NCBI RefSeq assembly: GCF_000143535.2
Contig: NC_037320.1
Location: 124,001-188,000 of the forward strand
Direction of reading: 5' to 3'
From: Botrytis cinerea B05.10
Lineage: Eukaryota > Ascomycota > Leotiomycetes > Helotiales > Sclerotiniaceae
DNA length: 64,000 bases
Every line of letters starts with the position of its first letter. Position 1 is the stretch's first letter. Positions 33,840-45,659 of this stretch are shown here, piece by piece. The notes beneath the pieces were generated by a model. That model had not been told where the DNA came from, ran no database searches, and was given only the letters and a program-made list of their open reading frames with translations. A program made the position numbers and the translations under genes.

Positions 33840-35617
33840 CTGACTAGTTGCATTTGAGTGTTTTGCAGTTTAGCAGAGGCGTTGGGTTGATTTTACCGAA
33901 TGCATCATTGGTATGGAGTTTAGAGATGAATATCATGTTGTCTTGATGAATGGTAGTTTTGGTGGATGAAACAATGGTGTGGTTATGTTTGGAGAGTAGA
34001 TGAAGTATGATGTATGATGTGGTTTATGTTGTGGTGTGATGTATATATGAGAATTAGATTGGATCCATGGATACATAGTGGACTTGCAGCTTACAGTACT
34101 CATATGTGTGAATCGGTATCTGATGCAGAGTTGAAGAAGTGAGAGGTGAGGAGAGTGCAACTGGACATTGATTCTCCACGATGCGAGCGTGAAAGCACTT
34201 GTGAACGGGACGGATGAACACTTGCGGCAACATGATTGTTACTGAGCGCTAGCTTTAGGCTGAAATCATCTCTCCTAGAAAGTATAAGCAGAGATGTAAG
34301 AAGGCAAGCATGAAGCAGAGAGGTTAAATCATGCGCTCTTCTTCAAGTTGAAGCTAAATACCGAAACCGGGATTTGTTCATGTGAAACCAAATCTAGCAA
34401 GCTCTTCATATATACACTTGTCAGATGTGCAATGCAAGATTAGGATCATAGCGGCTGGCTAGTGATTTGTATAAAGAGAATGGTGGGGGTTGAATGGGGA
34501 AGAGTGGTTTTAGTTTCGTGAAGTCTGGAGAGCTTTGGTTTGCATATTTGTATCTTGGGCAGATACAAGCAGATATAGGTAGGTATATGTAGGTAGCATG
34601 CAGGGAATAGGTTGAGAGATACAAGGACAAATAAGCAAAGACTGTTAAGAGAGAGAAAGATTCTACATACTCGCTATTATCTCGTCCCATCCTGTCTCAT
34701 CGCATCGCATCTCTCAGTTCCCACAAAAAGTTCATCTCGATATAATATTCATTTTCTTCCTTTCTCTCTTCCTCCTAATAAATCTCAATCAAAGCTATCA
34801 AACTGAAAAGAAACACGCTCCCCTCCCTCGCTTCTCCCCCTCTTTTAAGCCCCACAAATAATCTACGTCCAACCCATCCATCCTATAATGACTTCATCCC
34901 CCTCTATCCCTCTCTCAAAATCTCAACCCCCCCACAAATCCAGCATCCAAAGTCCAAGGACGCCACGCTCTCACCCCCCAATGAACCATCTAAGCACCAG
35001 TCATCCCCAGTACACCAAGTATTACTACATTACACTTACATTACACAGACAGGTACATCAATACCCCAGCCAGCCAGCATGATTATCCGATTCGAAGTCC
35101 CGCAGCCCTGTCATATGTGAAAGATAATAGAGAGGCGAGACGGACAACCATTTAATTTATTTTATTTTGATTTGGAAATGAGTGGATTCTACTGCTGCAC
35201 TATCGAGTTGTGGGAGATGGGATTGAGGGGTGGTTGGAAAAGCGAGGTGAGGAAGAGGATGCAGATAAGGTCGCGAGGGGGCGAGGGGGCGAGGAGGGAA
35301 TGGCGAGTTGGAGGTTTTGCGATTTGCACCAATGGGCTCTATCTAGGGAGATGCGAATGACTTGGTGGTGATTAAGTGAGTGTTTATCTCTTTTAAGTTA
35401 TAAGCAATGGAATTTGCTCAACTTCAAAGGCAGTATGCTGAACTTGACTTGTTATTGATGAATGTTGACGTGAAACACTACATCGTGCCACATATCAAAT
35501 ATCATATTTGAGAAAACACGTTCGAGTCAAATAACAACACAACAAAACAAATCCACCATAAGAACGAATCAATAAATTCTTCATCTAAGATATACACTCC
35601 CTGACCTCATACCCAAA
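33840..35617. other. Convergent intergenic region, no gene recognised
   Basis: A 1.78-kb spacer between convergent genes. It contains an ATG-rich T/G stretch after mdm1, pyrimidine-rich sequence at about 34750-34960, and a GCGAGG repeat at about 35270-35300. Frames of 60-90 codons occur but none has a plausible composition or splice partners. Confidence 0.45.
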
Positions 35618-38600
35618 TCAAAACTCCTCATCACTCGGCACCCAGATAAGTAATCCTTCCTTGTCACTCTTCATGCCCTCCGTCGGCGCAATCTTCAACA
35701 CTTTCTGAAAATACCTATCTCTAATCACACACCTAATGGGACCAATCCATTCCCCTCTAACCGTCGGCAATAATCTAAATTTGACCGTTCTTCTCGAAAG
35801 CGGAACTAATTGCAGCGTACTCTGTTTGACTCCTGAAAACGCAAATTGTTCACTAGGATCCATTGTGATTGCGAATGAGAGGAAATGATGTGAAGGATTT
35901 TCAATCGTGACATCGAAGTGGATCATAGATGGGATAGTCGAAGAATAGGTTACTGCAGCTAGAACTCTTGGTTCGCTACTTGAGACGAGGAGTCTGGGGA
36001 CAGGTACTATACATGTATTTATCGTCGATCCATCTTTATTTCTACGCCATTTGATGACGAGTGATAAGTCAACAGTAGCTGTGCCTCGGTCATCCAATGA
36101 GTACTTCTGCGTAAAAGCATCGAATTGAGCTTCTTCGAGTTCATTTGGACTAATTTTTATGCCGCCTTCGGGTATTGCCGTTAGTCGCTTTGTAGAGCAT
36201 TTGATGGCACCTTGTAAACCGAGGATTTCGACGTCAACATCTTCGACAATTACGTCTTCCGTTGCGAATGAAGCAAAGCGAGTCGTCAAACACCATTTTT
36301 GTGCCAACCCAAAGGCTTCACGGTCATTATCTTGTCCATCTTGACTGATTTCCAATGATTCATCATGGGTAAAGAAGCTCGGCCAGGAACCTGGATGAAT
36401 TCGGGGAGAGAAATCATAATTAGCCTCAAAGGGGTTCAGTATTGAAAGTTGTGCTGACATCGCTTGTGAGATAGGTGTTTCCAAATCTGTTACAAGGTTG
36501 TATGAAGCTTTGAGGCTAAGATCATAGACTGCCGGTAGATCTATTGATGAGATGACCATTTCCACGGTGATGGAGGAGCCACTGGCAATAGTACCAAGTG
36601 ATAGTTCATGATCGTCTTCTTCAGATTCGGTATCACTTGGTGAATCTGTTTTATCGAGACGTCGTAAGACAATATTGGATGGAATGTTTTCTCCAAGAAG
36701 ACGGGCTTCTAGGTCTACAATAGAATCGGTTTCCTCTCCATTTTTCACTTCGAGATTTAAGTAGATGAGCTCATTTGTGTAATACTGCTCCTGGAATTCG
36801 AGGATACGTAGTTCCAACTTGGGTGGTTTGGGAAGTACGTGAATGGATGATGGTCTGGCACGAACAATCTTCTTCTTTGTTGCATGTTCACCATACCACA
36901 TCTCAGGGAATGAAGGCCTGTCAAATGAATGGACATAATCAAAATCGAAAAGCTCCGAGGCAATTGAAAATGTTACTTTCAAAGCCTTTGCATCACCCGC
37001 TTCTCGCAGTAAATTGACAAACTCGAAAGCTTTAACCTGCCCAGGACTAAGAGTAAGATCCTCATAGTTTGTCAAAGTGTGTCGAGTAGGTGGATCGTCA
37101 GGATCGTGTCCCTTTTCCACGGTCGATTCATCAACCAATGAAGTTTTCTTAAACAAGACGCCGGATTTCACAGTCTCGGAAGATTCAGTGTTTGCTTTGT
37201 GCCGTAGAAGAATGGGTTTCATACTGCCTGTAAACTCTATGCGTATCTCGCTAATGGTTACAGGCGTCGATGAAGCTAGAGCAGAAGACCTGATTGCCAG
37301 TTGAGACAGTGAATGCTCGCCCACCTTACCTTCAGATTTTTCGAAAGCATATGATGCAGTCAAAAAAGATTGAACTTCTTCAGCATGAAGTACAATGGCA
37401 GGCTTTACCTTGACTGTGTTCAGGCCGTCTAAAGACTTTTCGATATTGTAATGCCAGTTCGATTGACGAGCAAAGCCTATGGTTAATGTTAACAAATGAT
37501 AAGTTTTATCTATAATGATATACTGACAAGAATGTAGAAGTTCCCAATCTACAGCAACTACTGTGCCTCCATCGCCGACCTTAGCAGCAGCCTTTCTCAG
37601 AGTCCATGCAATCTCCTCAACTACAACCCACCACCCCTCATTTCTGTACGTCATTTTCTGCCATAGGGCACGAAGAATTCGTAATGCATCATCCCATGCT
37701 TCCCTTTTCATATGTTCTTTTCCACATTGAAATAAGAGCTCTTGCACTAGACGGTGTTGTCCTCTCGCTTGAAATTCCGCGATGGCTTTGTTCAGGACGT
37801 CAATTACAAGACTTGCATGATCAACACCTGTCCGACCTGGTAAAGGATTTTCCTCGTGAGGTTGAGGGCAAAGATATGTATCATAAGTATAAACTCTACT
37901 CGCAATTTGTGAAGCGGGGGATGATCCAGGAGGAGATCTATCTTCCTCGGGTATTGCCAAAGCAAGAGCTCGACGAGCCATTAAATGTTTCGAAGCCTCG
38001 CGGTACCAATAACCTGGATGATGGAGGTTCTCCCATGGTTGCACCCCACTCAAAGTAGCTTTGTCAAGTGGTAAATATATAGTCGAGTTAGATTGAGTAA
38101 AATCCGTAAAGCTAACTTTCTCAATCATCTCAGCCATAATGGTTGCCCAACGAGCTTCCCATGCTTGCCAGCCATATGTTGATGAACCTTTACCTCTACG
38201 ATCCACAAAGTCACGTATCCTGTCCCGATGAACTTGCCATCGGCGGACTGCAGTTGATGAATGCCCATTCCATAGTAGACAACGCAATATTCTGATGGCG
38301 AATATGTCGGCGATGAGACGCCCTTCATTAAATCGAGGACTCCATGTAGCAATGGTTTCGAGGACCTCTTCACCCAACAATGCTTCGTAGCCACTTTCGT
38401 ATGAACGAACAGCTACATCCATTTCCTGCCTGAATTCTGCAAAGACTCCGAGCTTAAAGTCATATCTCACATTCCATCCTTGTCCAGTTAGTGTCTGTGA
38501 AGTTCCTGATGTGGGTGGAGCTGTTGGAGGTGGAACCACGCCTCTATTGCGCTTTCTTCTTGAGTGCTTGCTCAAGTCACGGTAATATTCAATACAGAGC

Positions 38601-39410
38601 GGATATATAGTAAAATAGATCGTATCGACAAAGGCTTCAAGTTCAACAGAAGAGCTCTGTGGAGGCAAGAAAAACAAGGAAGTTTTCGAATCAAGACCAG
38701 TTGCTTTACGAATATTAGAAAGGCGCTCTTCTACATCAGGAGACGGCACGCCGGGTGTTTCGCTCAATAATGCAACTATGAGCCGAGTTTTGTAACCAGA
38801 TTTGTTCAATGTACTTTTTATATTGTTGATGTCCGTCTTCAACTGATTGTCATGTAACGTTGCCAAGTTCGAATCAGATGTAAAGTTGTAGAAGGAAAGA
38901 TATGCGCTTGGTACGAGATCTTGGTGTTTGTCTAGCCACTTTGTATCCAACAAGCCATCTGGAAAGACCGTTGATCCAGGGGTCAGTGGAGATAATGGGG
39001 AGTGCAAAATAAGTCTAGAATTAGGAACAGGACTCCCAGAATCGGGGGAATGCGATAGATTCGTTGGAGGTGGAGCTTTGCGACTTGGTAATATATAATC
39101 CTATGAACCCTTCAGTGATTGACTCCAAGAAGAGTGGCCCATCTGTAGCTACCCGTCCAATAACCTTCACCCTAAACTTATTCTTCTCACTATGCTCGTA
39201 TCCATTCCATGGCAGATTTTCGGCGCCATTGTTCTTGAAATACTGTAGAATGAAGTTGGCATCCTCTGATTCCAATGGGGCAACATCAGAAGTGATTAGC
39301 ACCCCTCCTTCCTTTAATCTGGCATTGGTCGGCGATGGATCGGCTCCCAACCCGGAGACTACGAGCAATGGTAAATTATGCGCAACATATTGAGTCGCAT
39401 AGCCATCCAT
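35618..39410 (-). CDS. trappc11: TRAPPC11/Foie-gras (gryzun) trafficking protein
   Basis: Subunit of TRAPPIII-type complexes acting in ER-to-Golgi and autophagy traffic. Exons are 39410-39153 and 39100-35618, giving 1246 aa if the second exon is uninterrupted. The N-terminus MDGYATQYVAHNLPLLVVSGL and the block SPLSPLTPGSTVFPDGLLDTKW-LDKHQDLVPS match the family. The Foie-gras_1 domain follows, including GQGWNVRYDFKLGVFAEFRQEMDVAVRSYESGYEAL and the WQAWEARWATIMAEMIEK region. The C-terminal half is rich in beta-strands and has the gryzun-like FRLLPTVRGEWIGPIRCVIRDRYF near the end. A 51-nt stretch (37527-37477) can be read through in frame or removed as an intron, giving 1229 aa. It is divergent from rxt2. 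Confidence 0.92.
37477..37527 (-). other. Possible 51-nt in-frame intron within TRAPPC11
   Basis: On the minus strand this runs from a GTCAGT donor to a CATAG acceptor, with TTAAC/ATTAAC branch-like sites. It is 17 codons long with no stop. The encoded residues (around YIIIDKTYHLL) are hydrophobic and unlike the family, whereas removal gives ELLHSCFARQSNWHYN, closer to what I recall of related proteins. RNA reads are needed to settle it. Confidence 0.5.
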
Positions 39411-40175
39411 GTTGATGGTCTTGTGGTGTCAATAGCTCCATAAGACTACAGACGGAAGTAGTCCAGGATTCGTTGCCAGACAGTGTTATTTCGTAAACAT
39501 AGACTGGTCGAGTGTGGAATGAATCGTTTGAATGCGAAGGTAGATAGGCAAGGCTGAGCTCAACGATCGACTCGAATCTGAACGTAGCCTCTTCAGATGT
39601 CAAGCAACCAAATGGGAAGAGATATATATTAAGACTGTTCCTCCAATGTAATATAATGGTGAATCAATTCCAATCTTTCCATCCTATCAAAATGCACAAG
39701 TAAGGTCACAACTTCAGACCATAGCCACCTACGAAAGGCTGATCATTTTGCGATGCACGGATCATTCTCCAATGTAAGCACCGACATGCCGATTGATGTA
39801 GCCTCGCCCTGTGCCCTCCCAGTAAGTACAAAGCTTCTTTAGATAACTTTCATCATTCTCGACTTTATTTCTATTGTACATTGTAAATTCCTCTCCGCGC
39901 ATATTTCGCCCTCCTACCTACTTCTCGATATAAGGAATTTGGGACTCATTCTGTTTCCTACAGTCAGGGATAACTAAACTGGCGCATTCATTCGAATTCC
40001 CACAAACTCATTGCGATCAAATACCTTCCATAACAACCCCGTACTCAAGGCACCCCAGATTCAGCTCTTGGATGCTTTTATCGAATGCGAACAATCACGG
40101 CATGCTCGTAGGACTTTAAGAATATAGCTGCCACAAATATATTGTTCTCGTCTACATATCTCGCAAACTGTCACC
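39411..40175. promoter_or_regulatory. Divergent promoter region of trappc11 and rxt2
   Basis: A 765-bp region between two start codons. A minus-strand frame of 75 codons (39603-39376) overlaps the trappc11 start and could be an upstream ORF, but nothing supports its translation. No named motif was seen. Confidence 0.4.
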
Positions 40176-41829
40176 ATGGCTTCCCAAGCTGCTATGATCG
40201 CGGATACAATCATTGCTATGAAAAGAGCAGTCAAGAGAAAAGCATATGGTATATACTGGTTTACCCTCGAGGAATAAGTTGATCGATATATCTGATATAA
40301 TTTGGCAGAATCAGATTCCGATGCTTCTATCGAAAGACTCACAAATCGAGGAAATAAGTTACGAAAGAGAGCGAGATACGTCCAGCAAGGTCAATTGGCC
40401 CCGCCAAATGGTCGACATATATACAGAGAGGTAATGTTTGCACTTTGGTCAGAGTATTGAGAATTATTCTCTAATATACATCTACCAATAGACAATTGAA
40501 CATGCGGGCTACACGAGAGACATTATTAGTAGGAAACCCCCGCTTATTGACGAAGACGGCGAGAATATCGATAGCGACGAAGAAGATGAAGAGAAGATTT
40601 CAATCGCGAAAGCAGCAGCAGCAGAATTCGATCCATATGCAAACATAAAATTAGAGGGTTCGCGATGCCAAAAGATTATTACTCTGGAAGTTTCTTGCTA
40701 ACTCTTTCGAGTAGAACTTCTTGCACCTCTAACCTCTGCCTCCGATTTACCTGACCATCCAAAATTATCGCAGCCCTTCACATCGAAAGTCTTAACAGAA
40801 TTAACAAGAAATGCGGGAGAGATGCTTCAGAAAGAAATGGCGTCTTTATGGAAGATTAAACATCTCCTAACTCGACTCAGTGGCCATGATACTTGGATGC
40901 CGTGTGAAACCGTCGAAACTGACTATGATGCTTCTTTTTTTGAGACAGAAACGGAACGTCATCGGGCTCAAGTAAAGAGACTTGCAAAACAGCACGCGGA
41001 CATAATGTCGAGAGTAGCTCTAGCTTCTGACGACGACAGCGTAGCTGCTTCAGGATTGATGATCATGGGCATCGAGAGTGATGCTGCATCTGGAGTCGCT
41101 GCCCTTCAGGCTTTAAAAGGGAAAGGAAAGGCATTGGATGTTGACAGAGATATGACGTCTAACTCGGCAAATGGAGAAATTGCAGACACATCTGCTGCAA
41201 ACGGCACTGGCACTGCAACTGGCACTGGCAACGACTCCGAACTGGCACATGGTTTAACACCACCGCCAGACAATGTTGATATGGACCAAGAGGGTTCGCA
41301 AGAACCCGGAGATGCAATGGATATCGAGCCAATGGCCGAAGATAATGAAGACGATACAGTTATGAATGCTGTTCCTCGCCGTATGAGGACTCGCGCCCAA
41401 GCACAAGCGGTGTTCGACAACGCGACTCGTTCGAGGTCTATAACACCCGATTTGAACGGCGAGCCTTTCGTTCATCCTTATTTTTTGGCACCAGAGAACT
41501 CGTATCCTGATCGAGATCTATATCTACCTCATGGAGAAGCTGACGAATTAAGGAGATTGTTGGTACACTATATTCAAAAGCAAGAAGAGATTATCCGAGG
41601 AGCCCAGAAAGTGTACGACGGATTATTGAGAGCCGATCGTATGCGGCACTTGGTTTTGAAATGGACAAAAGCCGAAGGACATGTCGGTGACAACCGTGAT
41701 ATGTCAGATGGGGAGGACTGGTATGATAAAGATGAATGGGGATTAGATGAAGACTTAAAGAAAGGACAAGATGAAGAAGAGGAAGATGCTGCAACAACAG
41801 CCAAGAAAACTAGAACGAGACGACAGTAA
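40176..41829 (+). CDS. rxt2: Rxt2-like subunit of the Rpd3L histone deacetylase complex
   Basis: Rxt2 belongs to the large Rpd3 deacetylase complex, which represses transcription. Exons are 40176-40248, 40309-40430, 40492-40657 and 40715-41829, giving 491 aa. The Rxt2 N-terminal domain is clear across three junctions: the segment SDSDASIERLTNRGNKLRKR, then ARYVQQGQLAPPNGRHIYRE and TIEHAGYTRDIISRKPPLIDEDG. The middle has an acidic segment (DSDEEDEEK) and FDPYANIKLEELLAPLTSASDLPDHP, also family-like. The remainder is acidic and low complexity, with GTGTATGTG repeats, a MRTRAQAQ motif, YFLAPENSYPDRDLYLPHGEADELRRLL, and a Lys/Arg tail. All three introns are short; the third starts with an uncommon GTTCGC donor but its family match across the junction is good. 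Confidence 0.88.
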
Positions 41830-42499
41830 ACTGGCATACCGAATCATATCATATCATGGGTAACATTGTTTTGGGTCAAGGGAAGAGGGCAGGCGTAACG
41901 GGTATGGAAATTGAACAGGAATCAAGGGGATAAACTTACTGTATGAAGATACCACGACCTTGGGGGGATTCATGATGGCGCAATTAGGAAAGATTGCATT
42001 GTACTATGCATTCTGTATTGAATGCATCAAATGGAGTGAGTGGTACAATATGAACAATTCGAGTCGAAATCTATAGGGAAATTTAGGTATATTGGTCGGT
42101 ATGAAATGAATTTATTATATTATTCGACCGTTCATCGGTTATTGATATCACAGAGTGAGAAGACAGGAAGGGAGAATTGTAGGAAAGCCGTGATTTTGGT
42201 GGAAATTCTATGCAGAGCACTGGTGGTACTCTCTCTGCACATGCTTACTAAGCTTTCTTTTCTTTTCCTGAGGTCACTCTTTGGAAACTCGCTTCCCCCC
42301 AAAAGACGTCATGAGAACGGGCAAGGGTACGAAGGGTATGAGACTTTCACGTGAAAGATTTCCCATGACTTTTTTGACAACCACTTTTATCGAATCTCAT
42401 GGAAGACAATCTGTCCATTTCTTCTCTTCTACAACTTCGTCTTTTGTAGAATATCCTCAATTATCACGTCTCACTTCTATTTCTATACACTCTACAACC
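41830..42499. other. Intergenic region between rxt2 and opi3
   Basis: A 670-bp spacer between tandem genes, containing the rxt2 3' UTR and the opi3 promoter. A C/T-rich tract precedes the opi3 start. I looked for an inositol-responsive E-box type element and found no convincing copy. Confidence 0.4.
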
Positions 42500-43313
42500 A
42501 TGACGAGTTTCCTAGGTAATAACAAAGGTCTGGTCGACTTTGACCAGAAAAGCCTCACGAGTATGTCAATACGGATCACCCCCAGCAATAGCTTCATAAA
42601 ATCCTAACCAAAGCTCCTAGTTGCGGCAGCATCTATTGCCTTCAATCCTATCTTCTGGAAGTAAGCTACATATCCCTCTCCTCCCTCTGGATGAATGTCA
42701 AACTAACCCAATCTCTCAGTACCGTCGCTCGTCAAGGTACATTTGAAACAATCCCACTTATAGCCCAAAAGCACCTATTGATATAATTGCCCAATTTTCA
42801 GAATACCATAACAAAATCCTCACGAAACTCTTCAATGGAAACTCAAGATATGGATGTTACTTCCTCGCCGTCACCATCTTTTCCCTCGGTATCTTCCGCG
42901 ATTTTCTCTATGAACGCGCTCTTCGCTCTCAACCTACCCATCCATTACTGCTCTCTCCTCTTGTCCAATATGCATCTTACGCCCTCCTTGCTGCCGGCAA
43001 CACACTCGTCTTGAGTTCCATGTGGGCTCTTGGTGTAACAGGTACATATCTCGGTGATTATTTTGGAATTTTGATGGACAAGATGGTGACGGGCTTCCCG
43101 TTCAATGTCAGTAGTGCGCCAATGTATTATGGAAGCACAATGAGCTTCCTTGGTACAGCGCTTCTCTGGGGGAAGCCAGCTGGCATTTTACTCACGGTCG
43201 AAGTGTTGGTCGTTTATCTTGTGGCACTGAGATTTGAGGACCCATTTACAGCAGGTATCTATGCCAAGAGGGAAAAAGAGAGGAGTGGCAAGAAGGGTAA
43301 GAAGGGATTGTAA
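42500..43313 (+). CDS. opi3: Phospholipid N-methyltransferase Opi3
   Basis: Catalyses the last two methylations of phosphatidylethanolamine to phosphatidylcholine at the ER, using S-adenosylmethionine. Exons are 42500-42560, 42621-42660, 42720-42736 and 42802-43313, giving 209 aa, close to yeast Opi3. Several membrane segments are visible: SLTIAAASIAFNPIFWN, GCYFLAVTIFSLGIFRDFLYERAL, VQYASYALLAAGNTLVLSSMWALG and a C-terminal VEVLVVYLVALRF. The SAM/active-site signatures are GVTGTYLGDYFGILM and PMYYGSTMSFLG. The C-terminus ends in a Lys-rich tail. Exon 3 is only 17 nt (encoding TVARQ with split codons), needed to join FWN to EYHNKILTKLF in the family sequence. All introns are 59-65 nt GT-AG. 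Confidence 0.95.
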
Positions 43314-43798
43314 ATGATTTGTGAGAGTCGGAAAGGACTAGTTGTATAGGTGTGAACGGACATGGCACAATGCGGGGAATTAAGGTGTGAAACCGGGGAA
43401 GTGTGGATGCGGGGCAGCAAGTGGCATGGGGTAGTGGACGTAGATCATGGCGACGGCTAGAAGTGACATAGTATTCTTGCCATTTTTTTTAATAAAAAAA
43501 AGAGAGAGTCGAGCGATAAATTTCACATCAGGGGCTTATTTCATGGGTACGGATTGATGATTGAACGAAGCATATACATTCGGAAAATGGGTTATCAAAA
43601 ACGGGGTTCAACAATGGACAGGATTGGTTGGCATAGATATCAACTACTTTGCATCAAAAGCGTTTTACGGTAGGAAAAAGAAAACGGTGTACATATTTAA
43701 GATCTTTATATTTATCTTTATATTTATCTTTATATCTATTATATATCGTCTATATTATATCGTTAACTGTTCGCTATTGGTTATTGACTTCGCAGTTC
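43314..43798. other. Convergent intergenic spacer
   Basis: These 485 bp separate opi3 from the nitrilase gene, with stops facing each other. An AT-rich run of TTTATCTTTATA units is at about 43706-43740. No gene is seen. Confidence 0.45.
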
Positions 43799-45275
43799 TC
43801 ACTCATAAACATCACTAAATTAATCGATCAGTAACCACTCAAACATATCGCAAAACACAAAGAGTACTCACGTCCTAGCCAGCAACGGCATCTTTTCCCT
43901 CGCTTCTCCCACTTTCCCCAAATCGATCTTCGCAATTCCCAACTTCCCGCCCGCAAGAGTGTTGCCATCTCCACCCATATCCAACACAATCCTCCCCAGC
44001 GGATCAACAACCATACTATGTCCGTAACTTTCCCGTTTGACATTGTGAGAACCGACTTGCGCGGCGGCGATGACGTAAGATTGAGTTTCGATTGCTCGAG
44101 CGCGGAGAAGAGTTTCCCAGTGTAAGAGGCCGGTGGGGATGGTGAAGGCGGAGGGGTAGGTAAGGATTTGGGTGTTTCGGGTGCGGAGATGGAGTGAGGC
44201 AGTGGGGAAGCGGAGCTAGGAATGGGGGAGGAGTCTCAGTTTTGGGTTCAAGTAAAAAAAGGGTTGAAGGAGGCATGACTTATGAAAAAGGGGGGGGGGG
44301 GTGGATCATGAGAAGTGAAAGAAACAAGAATTAGAAGAAACGAAAGAGCCAAACTTGGTATCGAAGATTCGAAGGCCGTTTCACGAGGGAATACCAACTA
44401 TGATATTCTCTCTTTCAAATCATCACTCAAAATGATACCGATCCAACTCCACAAAACAATCAAAAAAGCGTAACTTACATCAAAACAAATCAACAATCCC
44501 ACCTTTCCCACGCAGGTCTCAACCGGCCCTCCAACCCTCTTTCCAGCTTCTACACTATCACTTTCCTTCAAGCCCGCAGCTGCATAATCAAAGAGATGGA
44601 CCTTATCATATTGTCCTATTATGTCTCCAGACTCGGAAATCCAGATGGATCGATTAAGCACCTTGTCGCCAGAAGCGTTTGGGACGTGGATCCCGACATT
44701 TATAGCTAGAGAATATTTCTTAGCTGAGGATTGGAGACCGAGGACGAAGGGGGATGTGTTCATGGGAAGAGCGAGAGAGAGGGAGGTAGGGGGTGAGCCT
44801 GGGGTGGTTATGTAGTCCGTAGCTTCAGGGAGAAAGAGTGCCTAGGGGATGGTGTGAGCCGAGTTGAGAGGGTAGATGTGGAGATTTGAGGTTTGTGTAT
44901 TTGAAGCTAGGGAAAAGAAGAAACAAACTTTTGCTCCTTGCTCTGAGGCTTCTTTGGCAAGTTTCTGACATGTGAGAAGATTCTGTTGAATGTCTGCTGT
45001 GGAACATAATTGTCCTATCGCCTGGAGAGAGTTAGTTGTATGTTGATGTGCGTGGGATGATATCTTACGACGAGAGTTTCTGAATTTTGATCTTGATCCA
45101 TTTTGAAGGGAATCTTCGGACGGTTAAGAGAAGAATTGGTGAAGGGTCTCGTATTCTTGGGAAGAGATACTTTGGAGATGTGACGTGATATGGATATTGA
45201 TATTGGTCGATACTGCTGACAAACGATGTTAACCAGCACGGCGGGAAAGTGGGATTGTGATTTCAGATGAAACAT
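43799..45275 (-). CDS. Nit1/Nit2-type carbon-nitrogen hydrolase (deaminated glutathione amidase-like)
   Basis: Nitrilase-superfamily amidase, probably a metabolite-repair enzyme acting on deaminated glutathione. Exons are 45275-45069, 45021-44929, 44841-44479, 44215-43872 and 43814-43799, giving 340 aa. The catalytic triad is visible: Glu in ALFLPEATDY, Lys in QYDKVHLFD, Cys in GLLICFDLRFP, the last split by a 263-nt intron with a G-run. The first 58 residues are basic and Ser-rich without acidic residues, like a mitochondrial presequence. A second in-frame ATG at 45101 (MDQDQNSETL) gives a 282-aa cytosolic form, so dual targeting is likely. The last exon is 16 nt (ending TDVYE), matching the family end RTDVY. 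If that intron is retained, the protein ends two codons after the preceding LLA. Confidence 0.9.
44287..44300. repeat. Homopurine run (A/G) with G tract in nitrilase intron
   Basis: A run of consecutive G after AAAA lies in the 263-nt intron, so on the transcribed strand this is a poly-C run. It is a possible sequencing or replication slippage point. Confidence 0.6.
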
Positions 45276-45659
45276 TATAATTATAATTATAATTCAGCTC
45301 AACAATCATCATCTAAATACATGAGACTATTGGATATATACGTATATATATTATACGTATATATATATATATATATTCATTCAATCTCAATAATCAATAA
45401 TTGATGTAATCATGGTGATGTACGGCATCACCACCCAAATTGATTGGACCCCCATTCCCATGCGGAATTCCGAAAAAAATGACGTCCATCAAAGAACTCA
45501 AAGCGCCCGAACTTTTAACGAAACATTTTTTGAACAATCCCAAAAGCCGCCACTCTGACAATACTGCAACCTGACGTGAGCACTTTTTGGATTCATAAAA
45601 GAATTCAATTCCTTCATCCATTAGCAACCGAAATGCCAGTGTAACTCTAGGAAAGCGAA
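45276..45659. promoter_or_regulatory. Divergent promoter region of the nitrilase gene and hem25
   Basis: A 384-bp region. A TATAATTATAATTATAATT run and a TATACGTATATA(TA)n tract (about 45275-45376) lie next to the nitrilase start, and a sequence of mixed composition lies before hem25. No named motif was found. Confidence 0.45.

Noticed and set aside
39376..39603. 75-codon minus-strand ORF before TRAPPC11
   Set aside because: No family features and it overlaps the true start in another frame; at most an upstream ORF.
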